Shown here: positions 25,046-33,326 of the stretch, in pieces
Layout: each line of letters begins with the position of its first letter
Position numbering within the stretch: the first letter of the stretch is position 1
Notes under the pieces: model-generated
Databases searched by the model: none
What the model saw: the letters and a program-made list of their open reading frames with translations, nothing else
Told to the model about the DNA's origin: nothing
Made by a program: the position numbers and the translations under genes
Origin: Flavobacterium granuli
GTDB taxonomy: Bacteria > Bacteroidota > Bacteroidia > Flavobacteriales > Flavobacteriaceae
Length of the DNA stretch: 64,000 bases
Direction of reading: 5' to 3'
NCBI RefSeq assembly: GCF_900129705.1
Contig: NZ_FQWO01000001.1
Span: 372,001-436,000, forward strand

Positions 25046-25356
25046 ATTTAACTAAATTAAAATTTTGATTTAACGTGTATTAAATCAAAATTCAACATCA
25101 ATAGAGCGACGTTCTTTTGCTTCTTTTCTTTGGTCGCAGTTTGGAAAGAAAAGATGTCAATTCAAAACTAAAAAAGGGATACTGAATATCCCACGAAAAT
25201 ATCTCGCAACCTGTTTGGAAAAATAGGGAAATGAAAGAATGAAATGGAAGATTTTTAACAAAGTGGTTGCACCTTTTTAAATGCAAAAATACGTTTCCGA
25301 CCGTAGTTAGGAATTGCATTTTTGCCGCCCGTCCTGATAGAGTAATCGGGGTCAGG
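25046..25356. other. non-coding gap between conflict island and PRTRC genes
   Basis: The only clear structures are the palindrome at 25061-25092 (separate entry), a short hairpin GGGATA/TATCCC near 25168 and purine-rich tracts. No ORF with convincing protein character was found on either strand. Confidence 0.5.
25061..25092 (-). promoter_or_regulatory. perfect 13-bp inverted repeat upstream of the RES gene
   Basis: AATTTTGATTTAA and TTAAATCAAAATT flank a 6-base loop, about 40 bases upstream of the ATG and just beyond the TAAATTTG box on the minus strand. It looks like an operator, or an AT-rich terminator for neither neighbour; the lack of a T-run on a GC stem favours the former. Confidence 0.5.
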
Positions 25357-26166
25357 TCAGGCGACTTTTATCGGGTGGGTGCGAAAATCTTTCAGATTGT
25401 GAAAAAATCCTTTGTATTCGGTCATTCCTCTGCGGAATAAATTCCACAATAAGGAACAACCCATTTGTGCCAATGATGAATTGATAAACAAATCTTGGTG
25501 TTCCAATGCTTCGGCAAGTGAGCAACTTGGCGTGTTGTCCTCTTGTTCGGATTGCTTCAGCAATTCGCCAAATTCATCGGTAACAAATGGCAGACTTGCC
25601 ACCGTTTCGTATTTCTCTGAATGAGGTTGCTTTATGGCTCCAATAGTAGATAGTATTACTTGCCCCGTATCTTGACTGTTTCCAAAGTCTAACCAATATT
25701 TTGGTTCGTCTTGGTAGTGTCTGCGGTAGCTTATTTCTTTAAGAATTTCAGCAACGCCGAACCTCGCCTGTACATTGTCCACACAAGTAATGGTAATAGT
25801 AGCCCTTGCTTTTTCGGGTAGTCTGCCAAAGTTGTCCTTTTCAAATTTTACTGTTTCGGCTTTCCAATTTGTACCTGCCCAACGGTTGCAACGATTGATT
25901 AAAGCAACGGATTTGTATAATCCTGTTTCACTTTCTGCAAAACGCTGTCTGCCTAAATTGGCGGTGGTAATACTGTCATCGTCCCAAAGGCGAACTTGCA
26001 ACCCTGAGTGTCCTAACGCTATTAAGCTCTCGTTTATTTCCATTAAAGCGGTCAATACCTTTGAGCCTGTACCACCTGCTCCGATAAGGTTTACCGAAAT
26101 CGGGTTGGTAGGATTGAGTAAATAATTGTCCGTAAAATGGACTGCTGTTTTTGTAGTATTCATCAC
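25357..26166 (-). CDS. PRTRC system ThiF-family protein
   Basis: A 269-residue protein with an E1/ThiF-type nucleotide-binding fold: VNLIGAGGTGSKVLTAL near residues 24-40, an acidic LRLWDDD-like strand end (VRLWDDDSIT), and TITCVDNVQARF near 125. PRTRC cassettes (ParB-related, ThiF-related cassette) of plasmids and ICEs encode such a protein, with no known substrate. It lacks an obvious C-terminal catalytic Cys motif. It overlaps the B-protein gene upstream by four nt, in the order B then ThiF typical of the system. Confidence 0.88.
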   Translation of the reverse strand: MMNTTKTAVHFTDNYLLNPTNPISVNLIGAGGTGSKVLTALMEINESLIALGHSGLQVRLWDDDSITTANLGRQRFAESETGLYKSVALINRCNRWAGTNWKAETVKFEKDNFGRLPEKARATITITCVDNVQARFGVAEILKEISYRRHYQDEPKYWLDFGNSQDTGQVILSTIGAIKQPHSEKYETVASLPFVTDEFGELLKQSEQEDNTPSCSLAEALEHQDLFINSSLAQMGCSLLWNLFRRGMTEYKGFFHNLKDFRTHPIKVA

Positions 26167-26882
26167 AATAGATTTTTAAGGGTTTTATTATTCTTTTTCA
26201 ATACCTCTTTAGGAAAGGGTTTATCTGTATTGATTAGGTCTTTCCAAAGGGTTACAATATTTTTTCTTGTCACGTTTTCGCATAATGAATGGCTGAAATA
26301 GGAATTGAAAAAATAATGTTCCCACGCCTGTATAAATTCTTCAACCGAAGCCGAATTTTTAATATCAATACTAACAGTACCCATACATACATTGCCCTTT
26401 TCGTAAATATTGAAGAAAGGTGCGTAATGCAGTAGCGTTTTCTCGGTTGGTCTTCTGTCGTTTGTCAAAGCAAATACCATAAGACTGCTTTTACTTGCTA
26501 ACCAAAGCATTGGTGGTACTTGTGCTTTGCCGTTAGGTACGCCCAAACCGTTTACAAAATATAGTTGCCGTTGCTGTGCTTTGGTGTACCAAAGTACCGT
26601 ACCTTTTTCACTTGGATTGATATGCAGAATGTTAGTCGGTAAAATTCCCTTTGGCTTTAAAAAGGCTGTGCTTTTTTCTTCATCGGTCTGTAAAGCCTTT
26701 GCCAATATGTTGGCTTCTTTTACTGTCAATGGGTGGGCATTTATAGGCGTTCCGTTGCTATCCATATCAAAATGTTCCACATACATATCGGTTTCTGTTC
26801 CTGCGGTTTCATAGAAAACCAAAGCGGATTTTGGATGGTACAATGTTCCGAAATTCTCGGCTATGTTATTTACGTTGTTCAT
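26163..26882 (-). CDS. PRTRC system protein B
   Basis: A 239-residue protein with the pattern of PRTRC protein B: TLYHPKSALVFYE near the start, an LTVKEANILAKAL helix, then ILPTNILHINP and TVLWYTKAQQRQLYF, and a late VCMGTVSI strand. The function of the family is unknown. Its ends overlap both neighbours by four nt (ATGA), showing a tightly coupled operon with ThiF and the upstream 388-residue protein. Confidence 0.88.
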   Translation of the reverse strand: MNNVNNIAENFGTLYHPKSALVFYETAGTETDMYVEHFDMDSNGTPINAHPLTVKEANILAKALQTDEEKSTAFLKPKGILPTNILHINPSEKGTVLWYTKAQQRQLYFVNGLGVPNGKAQVPPMLWLASKSSLMVFALTNDRRPTEKTLLHYAPFFNIYEKGNVCMGTVSIDIKNSASVEEFIQAWEHYFFNSYFSHSLCENVTRKNIVTLWKDLINTDKPFPKEVLKKNNKTLKNLL

Positions 26883-28045
26883 TTTTCTGTTGTTTTATAG
26901 TCATATAGCAACCCACATAAATCGTTCAATAAAGCAAACAAACGGTTCTCAAAATCAAGATCGGTTGCTGTTATTTCGCTTCCGTCAAATTGTTTGCTAA
27001 TGGTTGGTTCTTCCATTGCCCCATACTCGTTAAACTCGTTGTTGATGTTATCCGAAAGGCTTTCATACAGCCAACCTTTGGTATCGGCAATAAAAGATAT
27101 ATACTTTTCCATTCCGATAGTTTCGTTTTCATCATCATTATTATAAGGGTCTTGTTCGGGTCTTGGTGCATTTCTGAAAATAGTTGCGTTCGGATATTCA
27201 GTATAAAGGGCAAACGTATTGCAAGCCACCTGCCAACATTCCTTGTCGAACGTATCAAGGCTTTTAAATCGGCTCAAACGCTGTTCAAATATCTTTAGAT
27301 TGATACGGTTAAATAGTTTCTGTTCTATCCTGTCGCCAATATATTCTGCATTTCTTAACTCACTTTTATACGTTTCGGATTCGTCCGTTTCATCGTCCTG
27401 TTCTATCCAGTCTTTTTGCATTTCATATAGCCAATACAAATAGCTGTCTTCCTGTCTGTAATAGGGTACATCGGCAATATGATACAGATAACTGCATACC
27501 AATATAAGTAGCTGTGCGGTCTTTTTACGCTTTGGGTCATTGAGCATTTGAAAGAGTGGCATAATGGGAATATAATACAAGGTTGTACCCACATTGTAGC
27601 TTTCCTTGCTTACAAAAAATGTTTTTTTACTATTCTGTACCAATTTGAAACTATCCCAATTGATGTTGGCACGTTTTACTTTGGTTTCCATATCCCACAT
27701 TGCTAATACCATATTGTAGGGAAAACCAAAATCTTTTGTCTGCATTGGTTCAATACTGTAATGTTCGGCAAGTCGGGAAAGGGAATTGTAAAAATCCCTC
27801 TCCGTTTTCTGACAAGCCTGTACGGATTGTGCCGTTTTCAGTTTAGGCAGAAACGTACACTTTAGAATACCATTGGTAGCATTGCTATTGGTACGGATTT
27901 CTGCTTGTCTTTCTGCACTTGGTTTGCGTCCTTTGGTCTTTGTAGCCAATTTGCGAACTCGCCCAACTGTCGGTGTAACTGCCGTTGTCGTTTCTGTTCG
28001 GGTAGGCTGATAACTCCCGATATAATGTTGCGTTGCATAATTCAT
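26879..28045 (-). CDS. PRTRC-associated protein, unknown (possibly F-like)
   Basis: A 388-residue soluble protein. The basic N-terminus (KLATKTKGRKPSAERQAE) is followed by a helical body with no motif that I recognise. It occupies the slot between PRTRC protein C and protein B, where other PRTRC loci carry protein F, so a divergent F is a reasonable guess. The aromatic and acidic middle (YYRQEDSYLYWLYEMQKDW) and a conserved-looking NIN/FDGSE C-terminus give no function. Overlaps the B gene by four nt. Confidence 0.68.
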   Translation of the reverse strand: MNYATQHYIGSYQPTRTETTTAVTPTVGRVRKLATKTKGRKPSAERQAEIRTNSNATNGILKCTFLPKLKTAQSVQACQKTERDFYNSLSRLAEHYSIEPMQTKDFGFPYNMVLAMWDMETKVKRANINWDSFKLVQNSKKTFFVSKESYNVGTTLYYIPIMPLFQMLNDPKRKKTAQLLILVCSYLYHIADVPYYRQEDSYLYWLYEMQKDWIEQDDETDESETYKSELRNAEYIGDRIEQKLFNRINLKIFEQRLSRFKSLDTFDKECWQVACNTFALYTEYPNATIFRNAPRPEQDPYNNDDENETIGMEKYISFIADTKGWLYESLSDNINNEFNEYGAMEEPTISKQFDGSEITATDLDFENRLFALLNDLCGLLYDYKTTEK

Positions 28046-28062
28046 CGTTTTACTATTTTGGT

Positions 28063-28281
28063 TTAACCTTTCGTACCCATTACGCTCTCAAATTTGTACT
28101 CTACTGCATCATCTTTGATTTGCGGCGCAGATACTTTTGCAGTAGTCAAAATAGGGTACAAATTGGCATAAAAATTCATTACTGCCTCCACGCTCCAACG
28201 TGGTTCGGGGTCGGTCAATCTGATGTCCTGTCCTTTATCTTTGAGTATAAAAACTCGTTCTAATTGCGTTGCTAATAACAT
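28063..28281 (-). CDS. PRTRC system protein C
   Basis: A 72-residue protein nearly filled by the PRTRC C pattern: RVFILKDKGQDIRLTDPEP, then MNFYANLYPILTTAKVSAP. Small size and position between E and the B/ThiF genes agree with the cassette. Function unknown. Confidence 0.9.
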   Translation of the reverse strand: MLLATQLERVFILKDKGQDIRLTDPEPRWSVEAVMNFYANLYPILTTAKVSAPQIKDDAVEYKFESVMGTKG

Positions 28282-28299
28282 AGTTCTCGTTTTTAAATG

Positions 28300-28908
28300 T
28301 TAATACTGTTCTTTTTCGTCCGTTTCATCAATGGGGTAATCGGTAGTAACTTCTTCCGCTTGTGGCAGTTCGGGTGTTGCTTCTTCCATTGCTCCAAAAA
28401 GGCTTGGCGTTCCAAACTTGTCAGACAATGATGTTTTGCGTTTGCGTATCTCGTCCGCTTTTTCAGGGAACTCCGTCATATCGGGAACTTTTATCCACGC
28501 TTCACGGAACTTACCCTCTTTTTCGAGTTCGTCAGCCTTTGCCATTCCGTCTTTAAACTTCTTGTCTTTGGCTTCCTGTTCTTTCTTTTGCTTGTCGGCT
28601 TTTTCTTTTTCCATAGCCGATTGGCGTTTGACTTCTTCCAATTGTTTTAGGAATTTTTCCATATCTACCATTAAGCCCGAAACGGTTTTGATAGGTGCGG
28701 TTATCTGTTCAAAAAATCCCTCGTCAAACTCCTGCGGTGTGGCGTTAAATGTCAATGGAGGAATACCGTTTTTGGCATTATCTCCGCATTGTTCGTTGTT
28801 GAGCATTACCGTTACTATTAGGTTGCTTTCTATTCCTTTTGAAATGTTCAGTTGCAATACTCCTGTAAAGTCCAACTGCTGTATCTGATTGAAAAAATTT
28901 GTGTTCAT
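28300..28908 (-). CDS. PRTRC system protein E
   Basis: A 202-residue protein. The N-terminal beta-rich domain (FFNQIQQLDFTGVLQLNI, LIVTVMLNN, GIPPLTF) matches PRTRC protein E. A long charged helix of Lys/Glu repeats follows (about 85-135), then a proline-rich acidic tail. It begins the cassette proper, 18 nt before protein C. The ParB-like protein A of classic PRTRC loci is not found in this window. Confidence 0.88.
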   Translation of the reverse strand: MNTNFFNQIQQLDFTGVLQLNISKGIESNLIVTVMLNNEQCGDNAKNGIPPLTFNATPQEFDEGFFEQITAPIKTVSGLMVDMEKFLKQLEEVKRQSAMEKEKADKQKKEQEAKDKKFKDGMAKADELEKEGKFREAWIKVPDMTEFPEKADEIRKRKTSLSDKFGTPSLFGAMEEATPELPQAEEVTTDYPIDETDEKEQY

Positions 28909-28912
28909 AGTT

Positions 28913-29116
28913 CTAAAATTTTAATGTGTTTGATAATTGTTCTTTGATTGCTGTCAGTTTCTCGTACATATCCGACCAATAGGCTTTTTGCCTTTTGTCG
29001 AACTCCGAAAAACTCTTGTCTTCGTGGCGGTATTCCTTGCATTCTGCTGTTATTCGGATAGCTTCATTAAGGTCTATTATTTCAATTTGGCAACCGTTCA
29101 AATCCGTTACTTTCAT
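28913..29116 (-). CDS. small hypothetical protein
   Basis: A 67-residue acidic protein beginning MKVTDLNGCQIEI, with a helical second half (FDKRQKAYWSDMYEKLTAIKEQL). Its start overlaps the stop of the upstream gene by four bases, and it lies four bases before PRTRC E, so it is a real member of the operon. I do not recognise the family; it is probably a plasmid-type orphan. Confidence 0.7.
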   Translation of the reverse strand: MKVTDLNGCQIEIIDLNEAIRITAECKEYRHEDKSFSEFDKRQKAYWSDMYEKLTAIKEQLSNTLKF

Positions 29117-29589
29117 AGTGTGGCTATTTTTCGTTCCAAAAGAGTTTCCAATATCTCGTAATCGCTTTCGTATTCTTCGCCCTCAAAGTGGTAAGTATCG
29201 GTTTCCTCGTCAAACTGATAGGCTTCAAAATCATCATTCTCTAAATAGATGTCTTCTACTATACTATCTGTATAAGTTGCCCTACCATAAACAAGGTTTC
29301 CCATTTCCTCATAGTCCTGTACGAAATCGACTTTATACAGGTCTGCTATGTTTTGCAACACTTGGGTATTGGGCGACCATCGTGTTTCGTACTGAAAAAT
29401 TCCTTCATCGCCCTCGTTCCAATAGCTATTAAAGAAGTACCCGCCATTTTTATTTGTTATGAAGTCGGGTAATTGTCCCTCTTCTTCGTCTTCTTCCTTA
29501 TTTTTCATTGCTTGAAAAAGTTCCTGTATTGCTGTGATTGCTTCGGGTTTTCCCTCGAAAACAACCGTATTACTGCACCAATTAGCCAT
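29113..29589 (-). CDS. YubB-like ferredoxin-fold protein
   Basis: A 158-residue very acidic protein starting MANWCSNTVVFEG. This MANWCxN start is typical of YubB/DUF1281-type plasmid and phage proteins with a ferredoxin-like fold. A later WSPNTQVLQNIADLYKVDF segment fits the same family. Function unknown; such proteins are common in plasmid and ICE housekeeping regions. Coupled to the next gene by a four-base overlap. Confidence 0.7.
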   Translation of the reverse strand: MANWCSNTVVFEGKPEAITAIQELFQAMKNKEEDEEEGQLPDFITNKNGGYFFNSYWNEGDEGIFQYETRWSPNTQVLQNIADLYKVDFVQDYEEMGNLVYGRATYTDSIVEDIYLENDDFEAYQFDEETDTYHFEGEEYESDYEILETLLERKIATL

Positions 29590-29641
29590 AATGTTTGTTA
29601 TTAATAGGCTACCACCGATTAAGGCGGTAGCCTGTGGTTAT

Positions 29642-30715
29642 TTAGTTAAGGTTTAGGATTTCCGCACCGTCCGTTGCAAAAGAGGTACACAAGTCAAATG
29701 CTTTCTGTGATTTGAGTTGAGCCGTACCGCCCAATACAATGCTCTGCAACTTGGCTTCGTCATTTTTGTAATTTCTTACGTTCTGATAGTAGCCTGTAAC
29801 AGCGTTGTACGCTCCAAACAATGTGCCTTTTGTTGTGTCCATTTGTTGTGTGTCGCTTATCATTGCATAAGCAAATGCGTCCTCAACGGTATTTTTGAAC
29901 ACGGTTGAAATTTCATCTTCCGCACCTTTTTTGATTAAATCCAAAGTTTCTTTATTCGGGCAAAGTGCCAATTGGATGAGTTTTTTTACTTCTCTGTCTG
30001 TTACTTTTACCTTTGCCCACTCATTAAAAATTCCCTCTAATTGATTGCTCAATGTATCGGCAAGTCCCATAATCTTGTGAGCGTTCTCTATACGCTGTTT
30101 TGCTCCCGAAGTGTGTTTGATACGGACTACATTGGTCATATTCCGTAACGAAGCGTTAAGGGTGTTTTGACAAACGATACGGATAGGCGTAAATGCGGCT
30201 GTGATACTGCCGCTACCATCGTGCGAAGTAGTCAGGAAAATGTACTTTTCCGTTACGTCATCGCCATTGCCAACACGAATATAGTCTGGCAATTTTGCCG
30301 TGATAAATATACGTTCTCCGTTGCCCAATGCTCCTGCGGTTTCATAGAGAATACCCTCGCCACCGCCTACAATAGCATCGAAGAAATTAAAGGCTTCACG
30401 ATTTTGTACAATGTGGTAATCTCTACCCACTACACCCAATACTGCATTGTTATCGGTACGGATGTTGGCGAAATAGTTAGGTACTTCCAATTCGCTACTG
30501 CCTATTTCTATGCCGTTAGCCGTTTCGATAATGCCCGAACCTTTGGTAAATAATGGGGATTTTACGACTTCGTAATCTAACCCTGCATATTTGATAGCTT
30601 CCTCGCTTGTTGGGTATTGCTCCACGATTTGCCCCAAACTGTGCCACGCTTTTTGTTGTACGCTAAAGAATGAATAATGTCCTGTTCTCTCGTTAAAATT
30701 GATATTATGTGCCAT
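29642..30715 (-). CDS. DUF932 phage/plasmid-like protein
   Basis: A 357-residue protein with the DUF932 (TIGR03299) layout: RTGHYSFFSVQQKAWHSLG at the start, LFTKG, then VLGVVGRDYHIVQNREAF, a long strand-rich centre with ITAAFTPIRIVCQNTL, and a C-terminal helix pair. These proteins are frequent on plasmids and ICEs and may act in DNA metabolism or in evading host defence, but no activity is established. Single gene, between Ssb and the YubB-like protein. Confidence 0.85.
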   Translation of the reverse strand: MAHNINFNERTGHYSFFSVQQKAWHSLGQIVEQYPTSEEAIKYAGLDYEVVKSPLFTKGSGIIETANGIEIGSSELEVPNYFANIRTDNNAVLGVVGRDYHIVQNREAFNFFDAIVGGGEGILYETAGALGNGERIFITAKLPDYIRVGNGDDVTEKYIFLTTSHDGSGSITAAFTPIRIVCQNTLNASLRNMTNVVRIKHTSGAKQRIENAHKIMGLADTLSNQLEGIFNEWAKVKVTDREVKKLIQLALCPNKETLDLIKKGAEDEISTVFKNTVEDAFAYAMISDTQQMDTTKGTLFGAYNAVTGYYQNVRNYKNDEAKLQSIVLGGTAQLKSQKAFDLCTSFATDGAEILNLN

Positions 30716-30758
30716 AATGCTTAAAATTTTGATGTTAAAAATGATTGAATACTAGTTG

Positions 30759-31151
30759 TTAGAATGGGAGGTCGTCCGCTGTTTCCTGTGCTGTAACCTT
30801 GTTGTTTTTGGTTTGTGCAGTAGCCTGTACGGTTTCGGCTTTCCTGCTACCTCCGTGCAGTTTGATTTGTGAGGTATGAAAATTAAGTCCTGCTCTTAAT
30901 TCTCCGTCATTACCTGTCCACGCTCTCGTGCTTACTCTTCCCGATAGTTCTACCAATGTGCCTTTTGTGAGTAGCTTGGCTACTTTTGGAGTTATCCAAT
31001 AAGAGCAGTCGAAATAGGTTGTTTGCTCTATGCGTTCGCCCGATTTGTTTTTGTAGCTGTCATTGATGGCTACTGAAAAATTTACTACTTGTTTGTCCTG
31101 TGAGGTTGTGCGTACTTCCGCATCCCTTGTCAATCTTCCTGTGATGTTCAT
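30759..31151 (-). CDS. ssb: single-stranded DNA-binding protein (element-encoded)
   Basis: A 130-residue OB-fold SSB: MNITGRLTRDAEVRTTSQDKQ, VVNFSVAIND, TYFDCSYWITPKVAKLL and a short tail ending EETADDLPF-like (ADDLPF). That is the usual acidic-hydrophobic tip that binds partner proteins. It protects the single strand during transfer or replication of the element. It is shorter than chromosomal flavobacterial SSBs. Confidence 0.9.
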   Translation of the reverse strand: MNITGRLTRDAEVRTTSQDKQVVNFSVAINDSYKNKSGERIEQTTYFDCSYWITPKVAKLLTKGTLVELSGRVSTRAWTGNDGELRAGLNFHTSQIKLHGGSRKAETVQATAQTKNNKVTAQETADDLPF

Positions 31152-31840
31152 GATTTTCGATTTTTACGTTATTGAATTTTTGTTTGATTTTTTTGCCTTG
31201 ATTTTTTTTGCCTTAATTTATTCGGCAATGAGAGGAGGTGCTGAAGTTTCGTTTCACTTTTTTTGCCATTTTCAATGCTGTATTTTTTCATTTCTGACAT
31301 TTTTTTTATTCGTCTAAAGAGCCGGAGTATGCTTTGTTTCGTTTCACGAGCATAAAAGGTTCGTGTTTAGCAGAAACAAGGTTTTGTCAAAAAAATACGA
31401 CCCGAATGGGTGGAGATTATTTTGCAAACCCGGAGGGCAAGACCTTGTTTCTGCGTTAAGAACACGGAAATACCTTTGCTCTTGAAATGGGACAAAACAG
31501 CATACCGGCTTCTTGAATAAAACTTATGTGGAAGCCAATGGAAAAGGCATTTAGGGAATGGTCTATGTGGTTACAAAACCTGCATCCTTTCAGGAGAATT
31601 TCTAAACAACTATTGTTTTTGGTGGTGGCTAGGGAAGCCACTGAAAGGGTATTTAAAAAATATCATCAAGAAATAGTGACGGGAGATTTTTTCAATATGC
31701 TTTATCAAGTATCCAATCAAAGCTCTTTTATTAGCAGTGAGATTTGCGTTGGAAAATAAATGTGCTTTGAGGATTAAGTATGGGCATAAAAAAAGCAGGA
31801 TGGTTAAATCCTGCTTCAATCTGTATGTAAAGAATAAATT
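31152..31840. other. 0.69-kb non-coding region with long inverted repeat
   Basis: No reliable gene is seen between ssb and the integrase. The main structure is an inverted repeat, 13 bp perfect (GCAGAAACAAGGT at 31370-31382 with its complement at 31442-31454), extended outward by CGTGTT/AACACG to 31362 and 31466 with a bulge. A hairpin GGCTTC/GAAGCC follows at 31507-31536. The first 160 bases are T-rich. Candidate roles are a replication or second transfer origin, or an RNA gene. Confidence 0.5.
31788..31816 (-). terminator. terminator of the integrase gene
   Basis: AAGCAGGAT and ATCCTGCTT pair perfectly; on the minus strand the stem is followed by seven T. It lies 25 nt after the integrase stop. 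Confidence 0.85.
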
Positions 31841-33106
31841 TCAAACAATAATTTCGTTTTCCATTTCAATAAATGCTGCTTCCATACCAGAGAATTTATG
31901 AGATACCAGATCCATATCCTTACTTATCTTTTGGCTGGTAATCTTAGCATAAATCTGTGTCGTAGAAATATTTTTGTGCCCCATCATTTTACTGAGGCTT
32001 TCCAATGGGACACCCTCTGTTAAAAACATCGTTCCAAATGTATGCCTTGCTGTGTGAAAGGTCACTTTTTGTTCTGTAACAATCTTTAATTCCTGAATAA
32101 GCTTGTCTATATGACTGTTACAAATTTTGTTTGTAGGAACGGGGAAAATAGAATCATTTCTGGTAGTACCTTTGTATTTTTCAATAATTCGTTTGGGTAT
32201 CTCCATAAGTCTTACATTAGAAGCAACATCAGATTTTTGTCTTCGGCTTATAATCCAATCGTGACCATCAAAAAAGGATCGTATATTAGTCCTTTTAAGT
32301 TGTTTAATATCGATATAAGATAACCCTGTGAAACAGCTGAATACAAAAAGATCCTTTACAAGTTCATAATGTTGTTTTGAAGGATTGTGTAATAAAAGGG
32401 ATTCTACGTGTTCTTTAAGTAGATAACTACGGTCATTTTCTTTCATAGAGATTTCATAATCTTCAAAAGGATTTATCCTGATAAGACTATTCTTGACAGC
32501 TATTTCTGCAACACGATAGAGTGGCATCGTATATACCCAAACAGTATTATGTTTGCATTCTTTGTCAATTCTAAGGAAGAAATCAAATTCCCTAATAAAA
32601 TCACAGGTCAATTCCCGAAACGCCATATCATCACGATGATACCTGCTTTTTATAAATTCTGCGACGTGGTTATAGACAATTTTGTATTTGTAGTAGGTGC
32701 TTTTGGAGCGTTCTCCTTTATCCACCATTTTTCCAAAATCCTCATTGTTCTTTTTAAATACTTTCAGTAAGGAATCGTCCATAATACCAACACCGAGAAA
32801 TGCGAGTTTTAGCTTTTCTGCCGTGACAAAACCCTCCTGTTTCAGCATATCTTCATAAATAGTGTCGATACGTCCCCGTATGTTATCCAATTTTTGGTTA
32901 ATGCTAAATGCTTTGACACTTTTGCCCTCAACTCTTCCATACTTTAAATCCCAATTATTGGAGTTAATTTCTAACTTTGTTCCCAAAGTCTTAGCTGCTC
33001 CATCAATGGTAATGCGTGCCATAATGGGAGCGTTACCGTTCTTTTTCGGTTCATTCTTTTTCAGATAGAAAAGCAGTTTAAACGTAGATTTTTTCGTCTG
33101 TTCCAT
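31841..33106 (-). CDS. tyrosine integrase of the IntDOT type
   Basis: A 421-residue tyrosine recombinase. It has an arm-type DNA-binding domain (about 8-100), a SAM-like core-binding domain (about 110-215) and a catalytic domain. Visible catalytic residues are Lys291, His351-x-x-Arg354, His377 and Tyr386. The first catalytic Arg is replaced by Ser263 (FTGLSYIDI), a change also known from IntDOT of CTnDOT. It is the outermost gene of the element, reading inward, and should integrate and, with an excisionase, excise it. Confidence 0.93.
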   Translation of the reverse strand: MEQTKKSTFKLLFYLKKNEPKKNGNAPIMARITIDGAAKTLGTKLEINSNNWDLKYGRVEGKSVKAFSINQKLDNIRGRIDTIYEDMLKQEGFVTAEKLKLAFLGVGIMDDSLLKVFKKNNEDFGKMVDKGERSKSTYYKYKIVYNHVAEFIKSRYHRDDMAFRELTCDFIREFDFFLRIDKECKHNTVWVYTMPLYRVAEIAVKNSLIRINPFEDYEISMKENDRSYLLKEHVESLLLHNPSKQHYELVKDLFVFSCFTGLSYIDIKQLKRTNIRSFFDGHDWIISRRQKSDVASNVRLMEIPKRIIEKYKGTTRNDSIFPVPTNKICNSHIDKLIQELKIVTEQKVTFHTARHTFGTMFLTEGVPLESLSKMMGHKNISTTQIYAKITSQKISKDMDLVSHKFSGMEAAFIEMENEIIV

Positions 33107-33326
33107 AACTCAAATGTTTAATGTTTAAAATTAAATTACTTTGAGTTACAAGGGAATATGAAAAAGAGTGCAAAACACTGAAATATAATTAGTTAAACCC
33201 TATAGTTACCTTTATCAATCGGTAACGAATTAGTAACCTAACTTTGTGTTTTCACGACCAAAACGTATCAGACACCGAGTTCCAAACTAAGACTACTCTT
33301 TTAGAAAGCATTGTATAGCAACGGTT
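33107..33326. other. right end of the ICE; att and arm sites expected
   Basis: The region holds ACTCAAA/TTTGAGT (33108-33146) around the integrase start and GTTACC/GGTAAC (33205-33226) with a further AGTAACC at 33232. These are the sort of short repeats used as integrase arm or core sites. The junction cannot be set from one end. No tRNA gene is nearby. Confidence 0.4.

Larger units (their letters stand above)
1..33250. mobile_element. CTnDOT-like integrative conjugative element, right part
   Basis: A nearly complete Bacteroidetes-type conjugation system (mobABC, traA-D, traE-Q), a PRTRC cassette, a single-strand binding protein and a terminal tyrosine recombinase lie together. All genes to the right are ordinary chromosomal ones. 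The left end is outside the window. The right end must lie between the integrase start (33106) and the stop of the next chromosomal gene (33327); the exact att site cannot be fixed because the left copy is not visible. Cargo breaks the backbone in two places, 7.1-11.1 kb and 22.3-25.1 kb, and both are visibly more AT-rich than the tra genes. The right limit given is approximate. Confidence 0.88.

Noticed and set aside
25061..25092. Terminator for the PRTRC operon
   Set aside because: The stem is purely AT-rich, lies far upstream of both operon ends and is next to a promoter box, so an operator is more plausible.
31526..31759. 77-residue frame in the gene-free region near the integrase
   Set aside because: No recognisable domain, no promoter box, and it runs through the region with hairpins; possible but unsupported.
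33107..33326. tRNA-associated att site
   Set aside because: No tRNA-like cloverleaf or T-arm sequence was seen at the ICE end.
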